A stretch of DNA of 7,097 nt from NCBI GenBank assembly GCA_963578655.1, contig CAUZEB010000094.1, positions 1-7,097 on the forward strand, written 5' to 3'. Source of the DNA: CAUZEB01 sp963578655 (lineage in GTDB: Bacteria > Chloroflexota > Dehalococcoidia > Lucifugimonadales > CAUZEB01). The stretch's first letter is position 1. The number at the start of each line of letters is the position of its first letter. Shown in pieces: positions 1-6,720 of the stretch. The notes under the pieces are model-generated. The model was not told where the DNA came from. It saw nothing but the letters and a program-made list of their open reading frames with translations, and made no database searches. The position numbers and the translations under genes were made by a program.

Positions 1-964
1 CGTGACAATACCTGCTCTTAATGCGGAAGGCACATACGAAGTTAACCTTGGCCTTTCATGGACCGGCTTTAATCACAGAATTTCATCGAGTAACACTTTT
101 AATGCCTTGGTATTCCCATCTATTCAGGTGGAGGAAGTAAAAACAGATGGCTTAGAGCCTGATAAGAGATCGCTAATAGCAACCCTGAAGATTCTAATTA
201 ACGGGCATCCATATGCAGTCTCAACGAACATGGTATCCTCGTCCGTAATTTCAAATGAAGGTTCTGTGGGTGTAATTGAAATTAAGCCCACAGAACTAGT
301 GAACGCTGGTGAAGCATGGCAGTATGAGGTATTCCTCACTCCGTCAAATGAAAGTCTGCACACTGTAAGCTTTGGATTAAATATCCTCTACTCAGGTAAG
401 GAATTTTCCTCCAACACGAATTCAATGATAATTTCTTCAGTGTTGCCTTTTGTACCCGTTGAAGCGATAACTAAGGCCATACCCACTGCTTCCCCTCCAG
501 TAAAGTTAAATTCACAAACTCCAGTAGTGATACAAACATCAGGGTTCAAATGGTGGACACTAAGTATACCTTTTGTGATAGTGCTAATCTTAATGTCGTG
601 GGGGATTTACTGGATCTCCAGAACCCGGCCTTATGGATACTTATTCAATGATGAAAACAAAATGGTAGCTGATTTCGCGAATCTAAAACGAAGATCCTTA
701 ACAAAGCTGCTTGCTAAGGATTCTGTGCGCGGGAAAGAACTCCGAATTCCTGGGCTTGAAGGGGTCACTTTTAGCTTCAAAGGTAAGTCTATCACATTAG
801 ATACCAAACACATTACGCCAACTATCAGAGTGAATGATCAACCGATAATAGACAGCACCTCTATCGAGGATAAAAACTGGATAGGAACGCACGGAAGACT
901 GTTTACTTTCTTGTTATCTCCACTTATGCGGCCTGAACCAGGGTTCTCCAGTGGGGATGACTAA
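1..964 (+). CDS. C-terminal part of a membrane-anchored protein with FHA-like cytoplasmic tail (possibly of a vWA-domain protein), 5' truncated
   Basis: The reading frame is open to the left edge and ends at TAA 962-964. A GTG at position 2 could formally start it, but no signal peptide precedes the extracytoplasmic part, so the true start is probably upstream. Residues are counted from that GTG. Residues 1-150 are beta-rich, Ser/Asn/Thr-rich and lack cysteine, like an Ig-like extracytoplasmic domain. Residues 155-180 are a Pro/Thr/Ser linker. Residues about 184-205 form one hydrophobic membrane helix that begins after WW and ends before SRTRP, which predicts the C-terminus inside. The roughly 115-residue tail has a basic stretch (LKRRSLTKLL) and then an FHA-like strand pattern: LEGVTFSF, IRVNDQPI, IEDKNWIG, RLFTFLL. 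From memory this tail resembles C-termini of von Willebrand A-domain proteins of Chloroflexota; the vWA domain itself would lie outside the window. It converges on the hydrolase gene. Membrane topology is well supported; the function is not. Confidence 0.75.
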   Translation, partial: VTIPALNAEGTYEVNLGLSWTGFNHRISSSNTFNALVFPSIQVEEVKTDGLEPDKRSLIATLKILINGHPYAVSTNMVSSSVISNEGSVGVIEIKPTELVNAGEAWQYEVFLTPSNESLHTVSFGLNILYSGKEFSSNTNSMIISSVLPFVPVEAITKAIPTASPPVKLNSQTPVVIQTSGFKWWTLSIPFVIVLILMSWGIYWISRTRPYGYLFNDENKMVADFANLKRRSLTKLLAKDSVRGKELRIPGLEGVTFSFKGKSITLDTKHITPTIRVNDQPIIDSTSIEDKNWIGTHGRLFTFLLSPLMRPEPGFSSGDD

Positions 965-993
965 GGAGTTAACAATAATTGGCCATGAAAGAG

Positions 994-1051
994 AGCTTTG
1001 GTAGCTGAATCCTGCTTGACAATCGCGCAATTACATTCAGCTACCAAAGCT
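994..1051. terminator. Perfect 17-bp inverted repeat between convergent genes, probable bidirectional terminator
   Basis: The arm AGCTTTGGTAGCTGAAT at 994-1010 is exactly complementary to ATTCAGCTACCAAAGCT at 1035-1051, with a 24-base loop. It begins 29 bases after the stop of the + strand membrane-protein gene and lies 46 bases past the stop of the - strand hydrolase gene, where a shared terminator is expected. No strong T tract follows on the + strand. On the - strand the arm is followed by CTCTTTC, a weak pyrimidine run. The loop is longer than in classical intrinsic terminators, so a Rho-assisted terminator, a 3'-end stabilising hairpin or a dispersed extragenic repeat are alternatives. 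Confidence 0.55.
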
Positions 1052-1058
1052 GACCTGC

Positions 1059-1079
1059 GGATGTGACAAAGTGTCATCC
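1059..1079. repeat. Small imperfect dyad just past the hydrolase stop
   Basis: GGATG (1059-1063) pairs with CATCC (1075-1079). The interior can fold as AC/GT around AAA, or alternatively as TGACA (1064-1068) against TGTCA (1072-1076). It lies 18 bases downstream of the - strand hydrolase stop codon, before the larger 17-bp inverted repeat. It may add to transcription termination or mRNA 3'-end stability. It is short and could be chance. Confidence 0.25.
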
Positions 1080-1097
1080 ATAAAGGTTAGTATTATA

Positions 1098-2792
1098 CTA
1101 TCTTGGGATTATAGGCAAAGTTAAATAGGAAGCATTTCCAGTGTCGTGATATACGCTTTGCCTGGCTATATTCGCCTCTGTATCGCTTGCCGGATGGTTG
1201 CCAGTATTCAAATTCCTGTCGAATCTCGGATGATTGCTACTCGATACTTCGAGCCTAATTTTATGACCTTCCTTAAATAAGTTACTCGTTTCCCACATGT
1301 CTATCGAGAATAGATAAATCTTATTAGGTTCTATGGGCGATGGATGCTCTATTGAATCACGAAAACGGGCTCTCAAAAGTCCTTCACAAATAATGATAGC
1401 CTTACCATCAGGATAAACGTCCACTAATGTCCCTGTGAAATCGGTGTCTGTACAACTCGATGAGGCCTTCAAACTCAATGTTACGGGACCAGTAACTTCA
1501 ATATCCTGAGAAAGCACGCCTGTAGTGTAAACTAAAATATCCTTTCTGCACTCTACTAAACTTCGATCCATAGGACCAGATACAGTATTCATCATCTGTC
1601 CAAATTCTCCAGAAGCCATTATCTGACCACCAACAGTTGGGACTGGATCGTTCGGATCGTATTTGTATTGATCAGGCTGTTCATCTTCTGGGAGAACTGT
1701 AGACAAAGAACCCTCTCCTGACAATGAATTTGCGTGACCATCACTGTGCAAATAATAACGAACAAAGTCTGTATCAGGCAATGGCCATCCATCTGCAAAA
1801 CGCCACTCGTTCTCTCCCATTAAAAAATAGTGGACAGGTGGTTCTTCATCCATACCATTCTTTATACCCTTCAATCTACTGTCGTACCATCGCAATTGCT
1901 CTTTAGCGAAATCTAATTTAGCGGCCGAACCGAATCCAATGTCACCAAATGGATCCGATGACCCTATATTGCCATGAGACCATGGCCCGATTAAAAGTTT
2001 TGTTCTTTTCCTTGCAGCAGACGATTTTCCATGTGTGGTCCAACCTGTAAAGAGTTTAAATGTTTCGTGAACTAAATTATCGTACCAACCAGAGACAAAT
2101 AAAGCAGGAGTTTCTACTTCATGATATTTATATCGCATGCTATAGTTTTTCCAAAAGTCATCAAATGTGTTATGACGTATCGCATCCTTAATGAACGATG
2201 AGTCTAAAACCCCTTCTCCGATCGATAATAATGGTAAACGCCTAGTTATTTGATGAGAATCTGTAAGATCAGGATCATCACCTATTGCTCTAGCCCATAA
2301 TATTAAACAAGTGGTTGGTACGTGCAGTTGGAGAGCCCCATTTACATACCAATGACCAAAATTATCCTGTTGAGAAACTGTTGGGACTGGAGCCTTTAAA
2401 TATTTGCTTCGAAGAGGTGCTGTGAGCGACTGTGTAAACCCATTATAGGACGCACCATACATACCTATGCCGCCATCACACCACGATTGTGCACCTATCC
2501 ATTCTTGGCAATCATATCCATCTTCGGCTTCATGCACATATGCCTCCCATTCGCCATCGGAAGCGTACTTGCCTCTACAATCCTGGACGACTACAACGTA
2601 GCCGCGTGACACGAACTCCGGGATCCATGTAACCGCATTATCGGCACTCTTATCATAGATCGTTCTTAGCAGTAAAACAGGAAAGGGCCCTTCCGTCGCT
2701 GGTGAATATATGTCGGTAGACAGTTCAACCCCATCTCTCATGGACACTTTAATATTTCGTTTAACCTCGATAGATTCCATTGAACTACTCAT
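1098..2792 (-). CDS. CocE/NonD family alpha/beta hydrolase (peptidase S15-type acyl hydrolase)
   Basis: This is a complete 564-residue serine hydrolase of the cocaine-esterase/X-Pro dipeptidyl-peptidase (S15) family, which cleaves esters or amides. The start is ATG at 2792-2790, with AGGAG eight bases upstream; a TTG one codon earlier would sit too close to it. The alpha/beta-hydrolase domain (about residues 10-330) contains the nucleophile elbow GASYNG with Ser115, the acid Asp238 in SGWYDN and the base His273 in IGPWSHGN. These match the spacing known for CocE (Ser117, Asp259, His287). The oxyanion-side tyrosine is probably in RTIYDKS. A C-terminal beta jelly-roll (about 340-564) ends with the family signature SSSNHPRFDRNLNTG. 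Length is typical for the family. There is no signal peptide, so it is probably cytosolic. It lies 51 bp downstream of the cyclophilin gene on the same strand and is probably co-transcribed with it. The physiological substrate cannot be read from sequence. Confidence 0.93.
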   Translation of the reverse strand: MSSSMESIEVKRNIKVSMRDGVELSTDIYSPATEGPFPVLLLRTIYDKSADNAVTWIPEFVSRGYVVVVQDCRGKYASDGEWEAYVHEAEDGYDCQEWIGAQSWCDGGIGMYGASYNGFTQSLTAPLRSKYLKAPVPTVSQQDNFGHWYVNGALQLHVPTTCLILWARAIGDDPDLTDSHQITRRLPLLSIGEGVLDSSFIKDAIRHNTFDDFWKNYSMRYKYHEVETPALFVSGWYDNLVHETFKLFTGWTTHGKSSAARKRTKLLIGPWSHGNIGSSDPFGDIGFGSAAKLDFAKEQLRWYDSRLKGIKNGMDEEPPVHYFLMGENEWRFADGWPLPDTDFVRYYLHSDGHANSLSGEGSLSTVLPEDEQPDQYKYDPNDPVPTVGGQIMASGEFGQMMNTVSGPMDRSLVECRKDILVYTTGVLSQDIEVTGPVTLSLKASSSCTDTDFTGTLVDVYPDGKAIIICEGLLRARFRDSIEHPSPIEPNKIYLFSIDMWETSNLFKEGHKIRLEVSSSNHPRFDRNLNTGNHPASDTEANIARQSVYHDTGNASYLTLPIIPR

Positions 2793-2800
2793 CAAATCAT

Positions 2801-2805
2801 CTCCT
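2801..2805 (-). promoter_or_regulatory. Shine-Dalgarno site that fixes the hydrolase start
   Basis: On the - strand AGGAG ends eight bases before ATG at 2792 but only five bases before the in-frame TTG at 2795. Spacing and codon strength both favour the ATG, making the protein 564 rather than 565 residues. Confidence 0.7.
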
Positions 2806-2843
2806 ATATGGCGTCTTGTCAGCCTATCACTCGCCTCTTTTCT

Positions 2844-3563
2844 TTATTTTTCCTCTATGGTGATTGTCTTAATTGCATCTCCAGGTTTCATTGCAGAAGA
2901 AGGATCTCTAACAGATATATTTTTTACTACATCCATACCTTGAACGACCTTTCCGAACACCGTGTGCGCACCATCTAAATGCGGTGTAGCGGCCAAAGTA
3001 ATAAAAAATTGGCTACCATTTGTATTTGGCCCAGCGTTAGCCATAGATAATATACCTTCAGAATCATGCTTCAGGCTAGGGGTGAATTCATCTTCAAATC
3101 TATACCCTGGACCGCCGCTGCCCGACCCAGTTGGATCTCCGGTCTGGGCCATGAAACCAGGTATAACTCGATGAAATGTTACACAATTATAGAAACCATC
3201 CCTGGACAAGAACACAAAGTTATTCACCGTATTCGGCACGTCTTTGGCATATAACTCCACTAGAATTTCCCCACCTTTCGTCATCTCTATTGTCGCCGTG
3301 TAATTCTTTGCTGGATCTATAGCTTTAGACGGTGTACTACTGTACTGCTGTATGGTTTCTATTCCAGACTCACAATTGTTATTCGATTTGACTTTAATTG
3401 ATTCCATAGTCGGCTCCGGGTTTTTTGTTTTTGTCTCTGAAATTATACGGGCTAGTTGTTCTGATTCCGACTCACAAGATAGGAGAACTACGCTAAACAA
3501 TGATGCCAGAAATAAAATTGCGCATAATTGACTGAGTCTCAAACTCCTGTGTATTACTTTCAT
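2844..3563 (-). CDS. Cyclophilin-type peptidyl-prolyl cis-trans isomerase, predicted lipoprotein
   Basis: This 239-residue protein catalyses cis-trans isomerisation of X-Pro bonds, here probably outside the cytoplasmic membrane. The N-terminus has basic residues (K2, H5, R6, R9), a hydrophobic core and a lipobox LLSC with Cys30, so it should be lipidated and membrane-tethered. Residues 31-85 are a polar linker. The cyclophilin domain spans about 88-239. It holds FHRVIPGFMAQ with Arg132, Phe137, Met138 and Gln140, then NGSQFFIT with Phe187, then TPHLDGAHTVFG with His195 (in place of the Trp of human CypA, as is common in bacteria), Leu196 and His200. All residues of the CypA active-site set are therefore present apart from that usual Trp change. 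The ATG at 3563-3561 has a strong GGGAGGG five bases upstream. It is the first gene of a probable two-gene unit with the CocE-type hydrolase and has its own promoter candidate. Confidence 0.95.
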   Translation of the reverse strand: MKVIHRSLRLSQLCAILFLASLFSVVLLSCESESEQLARIISETKTKNPEPTMESIKVKSNNNCESGIETIQQYSSTPSKAIDPAKNYTATIEMTKGGEILVELYAKDVPNTVNNFVFLSRDGFYNCVTFHRVIPGFMAQTGDPTGSGSGGPGYRFEDEFTPSLKHDSEGILSMANAGPNTNGSQFFITLAATPHLDGAHTVFGKVVQGMDVVKNISVRDPSSAMKPGDAIKTITIEEK

Positions 3564-3610
3564 ATCGACCCTCCCAAAAAATTAGACCTCTTTGACCTGA
3601 AGAATTTATG

Positions 3611-3640
3611 ATTTATCCACTGCGGTGGCTCGCGTTAAAT
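3611..3640 (-). other. Hairpin in the 5' leader of the cyclophilin gene
   Basis: CCAC (3617-3620) pairs with GTGG (3625-3628) around a four-base TGCG loop. Outer ATTTA (3611-3615) and TAAAT (3636-3640) can also pair, separated by an unpaired side. In the predicted - strand transcript this falls within the roughly 100-base leader, well upstream of the Shine-Dalgarno site. It matches no riboswitch or thermosensor I know, and a short stem like this could be chance. Confidence 0.25.
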
Positions 3641-3672
3641 ATAATACTCTATTAGTCTCCTAGAGTTGCACC

Positions 3673-3700
3673 ATTCTAACCATAACAAAGGAGATTTCAA
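3673..3700 (-). promoter_or_regulatory. Sigma70-like promoter for the cyclophilin-hydrolase unit
   Basis: On the - strand TTGAAA (3700-3695; five of six consensus bases) is followed after 16 bases by TAGAAT (3678-3673; five of six). Transcription would begin near 3666, leaving a leader of about 100 bases before the cyclophilin ATG. No other box pair in the 234-bp intergenic region fits as well. The call assumes a standard housekeeping sigma factor. Confidence 0.5.
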
Positions 3701-3728
3701 TATTACATCATGGGTGTTTTCGAATTAA

Positions 3729-3751
3729 CGGATATGACCGAGTCATATCTG
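3729..3751. promoter_or_regulatory. Operator-like dyad or 3' hairpin after the dehydroquinase-like gene
   Basis: GATATGAC (3731-3738) and GTCATATC (3742-3749) are perfect inverted copies around CGA, extended by a G-T and a C-G pair to 3729 and 3751. The dyad lies 46 bases past the stop of the dehydroquinase-like gene and about 30 bases upstream of the -35 box of the cyclophilin promoter. No T run follows on either strand, so an intrinsic terminator is doubtful. A binding site for a dimeric regulator or a transcript-end hairpin are both possible. Confidence 0.4.
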
Positions 3752-3797
3752 AAGTTTGCAATTTGATCTAATTGACAATTCATAACTCGAATTGGGA

Positions 3798-4226
3798 TTA
3801 AGGGATAGCGTCTATAGCCGCTAACATACCCAAATAATATCCCCTTATACCGCATCCCGAAATAGTTCCTCTGCACACTGAAGCGATCCCTGAGATCGCT
3901 CCACGAGATGCAGGGTTTGACACGTGAATCTCGAAAGTTGGAAATCTGACTTGCTTTATAGCGGCTAATAGCGCTGGATATCCTGAGGTATAACCAGCAG
4001 GATTTATTAAAGCCGCTTTTATGTCTCCATCGTGAGCTTTATAAAACTTATTTATAATCTCGCCTTCTATATTGGAATGGAAAACATCCACATTTAAGCC
4101 TAATTCCTGTGCATATACTTGTATATTTTCATTATACTGCTCCATAGTCATAGGGCCATAAATATGATTCATCGACTTTCCTCTCATATCCATACCTGCT
4201 CCATGCACAATCAGAATGCTATCCAT
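3798..4226 (-). CDS. Type II 3-dehydroquinate dehydratase-like (AroQ-fold) protein with altered active site
   Basis: This 142-residue protein aligns over its full length with the small dodecameric type II dehydroquinases, which dehydrate 3-dehydroquinate in the shikimate and quinate pathways. Fold signatures are HIYGPMT (Tyr23), FHSNIEGEIIN, LINPAGYT (Asn75), FEIHVSN (His101, Ser103), Arg108 and GTISGCGIRGYYLG. Compared with the M. tuberculosis enzyme as I know it, catalytic Tyr24, Asn75, His101, Ser103 and Arg108 have counterparts. Asn12 is replaced by Gly11 (GPN becomes GAG), Arg19 of the lid by Ser18, His81 by Ser81 or Tyr83, and Arg112 by Ser112. So it is probably not a genuine dehydroquinase but acts on a related small polyhydroxy acid. 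GAGG sits seven bases before the ATG. It starts 40 bp after the TPP-enzyme stop, is last in the cassette, and no other shikimate gene is in view. Confidence 0.8.
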   Translation of the reverse strand: MDSILIVHGAGMDMRGKSMNHIYGPMTMEQYNENIQVYAQELGLNVDVFHSNIEGEIINKFYKAHDGDIKAALINPAGYTSGYPALLAAIKQVRFPTFEIHVSNPASRGAISGIASVCRGTISGCGIRGYYLGMLAAIDAIP

Positions 4227-4266
4227 AACTTTACCTCTTACTTTATTTGGTCAGAAAAATAAGTTT

Positions 4267-6654
4267 CTATATTTCAACGGCGGCAAAACACGCAGCCATT
4301 ATCCCACTCACATCAATATTGTGCTCTTTGTATAGGTCTTCTGGCGAACCAGATTGTCCAAACCCTGTCACACCCAATGGTATAACTGCAGTACCTAACG
4401 CACTCCCAATCCATGCCAATGAGTGGGGATGTCCATCAACTACTGTGACGACGGGACAGGAACGATCTGTCATTGGAATTACGTCAGCCATAAAGGTCGC
4501 AAGACCGAATCCAGTTTCTGTAGTTGCCTTACTCAGGTCCTGAAATCTCTTGTAAAGAGGTCCTGGACCAGTAATATTAATGACATTTGCCATAATACCC
4601 TCATTGAGAAGATGTTCACTAGCTTCTAATGCTTCGGGAATCATAGCCCCACATGCCATAATATTAACCACATTTGATTCTGGGTAGTAATTTGATTCCT
4701 TCCCTCGATGTAATAACCCATATGCTCCTGCTAAAACCTGGAGTCGCAGGCGTTCCCTGGACTTACTGTCAGAGGGGAAATGGAATTTAGACTGATCTAT
4801 ACGCTTACTCGTCAACCTCAGATAAGATGACCGGGATCTTATCCTAATTTCATGTAAAGCAAACAACATAATCCATTCTAATTCCTTGCCGAAGCACGGT
4901 TCATAGAAGGTTACTTCCGGCATTTCTACGCCTATAGAAGGGGTCACTACTGATTGATGTGCTCCTCCTTCAGGCGCCAATGTAATGCCAGAAGGAGTTC
5001 CGACAACCATAAACTTTCCTCCAGAATATGCACTATATGAAAAAGCATCCAATCCTCTTCTGACGAAAGGATCATAGACTGTACCTATTGGAAATATCAA
5101 TTCACCGTTCATTTCTTCTTGTAACCCTAACTGCCCAAGCATCATGAATAGGTTGTTTTCAGATATACCCAGTTCGATATGTTGACCATTCGGTGATTCT
5201 TCCCACATCAATGAACGTTTTATTTCTTCTCCTGGTAGGTCGGTAGGTGGAAAATCATTCCAGACGCCCACTTTATTTATCCAACCACCCAGATTAGTTG
5301 AACTAGCAACATCTGGACTGACACTGGCTATTCGCTCTGCAAGTTTCGGGGAATCTCGGCAAATTTGAGTCAGGACAAGACCGAATACCTGCTGTGTTGA
5401 TATCTTACCACCATAAGTACGGGGGAAACCCTCCGGTATTGATATTTCAACTGTAGTAGAATCCACACGAGAATCAGATATCAATTCTTTACCTTTTTCA
5501 ATCGACAGTTTACCAGCCTCGGTATCAGGATGAAATCCGGACCAGATAGACTCACTCGAAATATGCAATTCTTCACGCAGTTGCTCCATTTCTTCAGAAG
5601 TCAGGAGCACAGAATGATTTTGAGGATCCCCTACGGATGGTAACATCCAACCCTTCAATGTATATGCAAAAACTACATGGGGGCCCTTACTACTTTCAAC
5701 TTCAGCAAACGCTTCCCTAAGTTTAGTAAAATCATGTCCGCCCAAATTACGAAAAAGTGATTGTAATTGCTTATCATCCCATCTCTCTAAGAACTTTTCT
5801 AAATCCTTCTTGTATCTGCTGCTAGAAGGAAGCCATTTACGTAATTCCGTTGGTTGGAGACGTAATAACCTTTGGTAAATGCCATTAGACATCTCATCAA
5901 TAGTCATCTTAAGAATTTCACCTTTCGGTTCTGCAAAGGCCGATTCTAACAGAGCTCCATACTTAGCATCGATTACGTTCCATCCGTTGGCGGCGAACAT
6001 TCCCCTCCAGGCATTGACTCGTATACCCGGTATAACCCGATCTAGACTTTGACGATTTAAATCAACAACCCAAAGGATGTTCGACACAGACTCCATCGAT
6101 GGTTCAGCAATTGCCTCCCAGACAACTCCTTCGTCAAGCTCAGCATCTCCAACCAGACTAATGTAGCGACGAATACGTTCAGATTTTGCATAGCTCCGAT
6201 TCCTGGTATATTTGTCTACTAATGCAGAGAAATTAGGGGCTACGGCACCCAAACCCACAGCCCCCGTTGAAAAATCAACTGCATCCGGATCCTTCGAACG
6301 ACTAGGATATGCCTGCAGCCCATGAAAAGCACGTAAAGTCGTCAAATACTCTTTATCAAGATTACCCAAAAGATACTGTATGGCATGGTATACGGGAGAG
6401 GCATGAGGTTTGATAGATATCCTATCCCCAGTTCTTAAGAAATCGAAATACAGAGCAGTCATGATTGTGACCAAGGAAGCACTTGAGGCTTGATGACCAC
6501 CTACCTTTACCTCGCCAGACTTAGGTCTCACGTTGTTTGCATGATGCACCATCTGCATTGCCAACCACAATACTCTTTCCTGAATCTCTTGAAGAATGTT
6601 ATCCTTTTCAATAAATGAACCCAGGCTATCATTTTCCTGCATATCTATTTCCAT
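4267..6654 (-). CDS. Thiamine-diphosphate-dependent AceE/transketolase-like enzyme
   Basis: This 795-residue TPP enzyme resembles the homodimeric pyruvate dehydrogenase E1 (AceE) along its whole length but is about 90 residues shorter than the E. coli protein. Matches in order: GGHQASS with His53 (AceE His106); KPHASP with His84 (His142); the TPP/Mg motif GDAELDEG with Asp170 and, 30 residues on, Asn200 and Gln202 in DLNRQSLD; LGGHDFTKL; a loop His347 in PQNHSV (His407); IELGISE with Glu499 (Glu571, which activates the cofactor); and EGGAHQS with His566 (His640). The third Gly of the usual GDG is Ala171. The C-terminal domain (about 640-795) has the transketolase-like GAMIPEALEA strand and helix. 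No lipoyl domain, E2 or E3 gene is visible, so the acceptor and substrate are open: 2-keto-acid decarboxylation or two-carbon ketol transfer. ATG at 6654 has only a weak Shine-Dalgarno site; Met5 is an alternative start. It lies 66 bp after the isomerase gene. Confidence 0.88.
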   Translation of the reverse strand: MEIDMQENDSLGSFIEKDNILQEIQERVLWLAMQMVHHANNVRPKSGEVKVGGHQASSASLVTIMTALYFDFLRTGDRISIKPHASPVYHAIQYLLGNLDKEYLTTLRAFHGLQAYPSRSKDPDAVDFSTGAVGLGAVAPNFSALVDKYTRNRSYAKSERIRRYISLVGDAELDEGVVWEAIAEPSMESVSNILWVVDLNRQSLDRVIPGIRVNAWRGMFAANGWNVIDAKYGALLESAFAEPKGEILKMTIDEMSNGIYQRLLRLQPTELRKWLPSSSRYKKDLEKFLERWDDKQLQSLFRNLGGHDFTKLREAFAEVESSKGPHVVFAYTLKGWMLPSVGDPQNHSVLLTSEEMEQLREELHISSESIWSGFHPDTEAGKLSIEKGKELISDSRVDSTTVEISIPEGFPRTYGGKISTQQVFGLVLTQICRDSPKLAERIASVSPDVASSTNLGGWINKVGVWNDFPPTDLPGEEIKRSLMWEESPNGQHIELGISENNLFMMLGQLGLQEEMNGELIFPIGTVYDPFVRRGLDAFSYSAYSGGKFMVVGTPSGITLAPEGGAHQSVVTPSIGVEMPEVTFYEPCFGKELEWIMLFALHEIRIRSRSSYLRLTSKRIDQSKFHFPSDSKSRERLRLQVLAGAYGLLHRGKESNYYPESNVVNIMACGAMIPEALEASEHLLNEGIMANVINITGPGPLYKRFQDLSKATTETGFGLATFMADVIPMTDRSCPVVTVVDGHPHSLAWIGSALGTAVIPLGVTGFGQSGSPEDLYKEHNIDVSGIMAACFAAVEI

Positions 6655-6720
6655 CCAATCTTATTCTACTCTTCTACACTTTCACAGTCTGCATGACAAT
6701 TAACGGAGACACTAGGATTA

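Noticed and set aside
124..813. - strand open frames at 124-363 and 631-813 inside the membrane-protein gene
   Set aside because: Both are short, antisense to a coherent domain layout, and lack start signals or recognisable domains.
1724..1906. Open frame of 60 codons on the + strand inside the hydrolase gene
   Set aside because: It lies wholly antisense to a gene with intact catalytic motifs, has no recognisable domain and lacks a convincing ribosome site.
2710..2943. Hydrophobic 77-codon + strand frame across the hydrolase/cyclophilin junction
   Set aside because: It overlaps two well-supported genes on the opposite strand. Its hydrophobic look comes from antisense reading, and no homology is recognised.
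2962..3254. Two overlapping + strand open frames inside the cyclophilin gene
   Set aside because: They mirror the Gly/Pro-rich cyclophilin core in other frames and show no independent signals.
3569..3597. Direct AGGTC repeat (AGGTCAAAGAGGTC on the - strand) near the cyclophilin ribosome site
   Set aside because: Two five-base copies are too short to separate from chance, and I cannot link them to a known regulator.
3641..3650. TATTAT/TATATT on the - strand as a -10 box for the cyclophilin gene
   Set aside because: No acceptable -35 hexamer lies 16-18 bases upstream, and the TTGAAA-16-TAGAAT pair nearby is much better.
4247..4629. + strand open frames opposite the end of the TPP enzyme
   Set aside because: They are antisense to conserved C-terminal sequence of the TPP enzyme and have no known motif.
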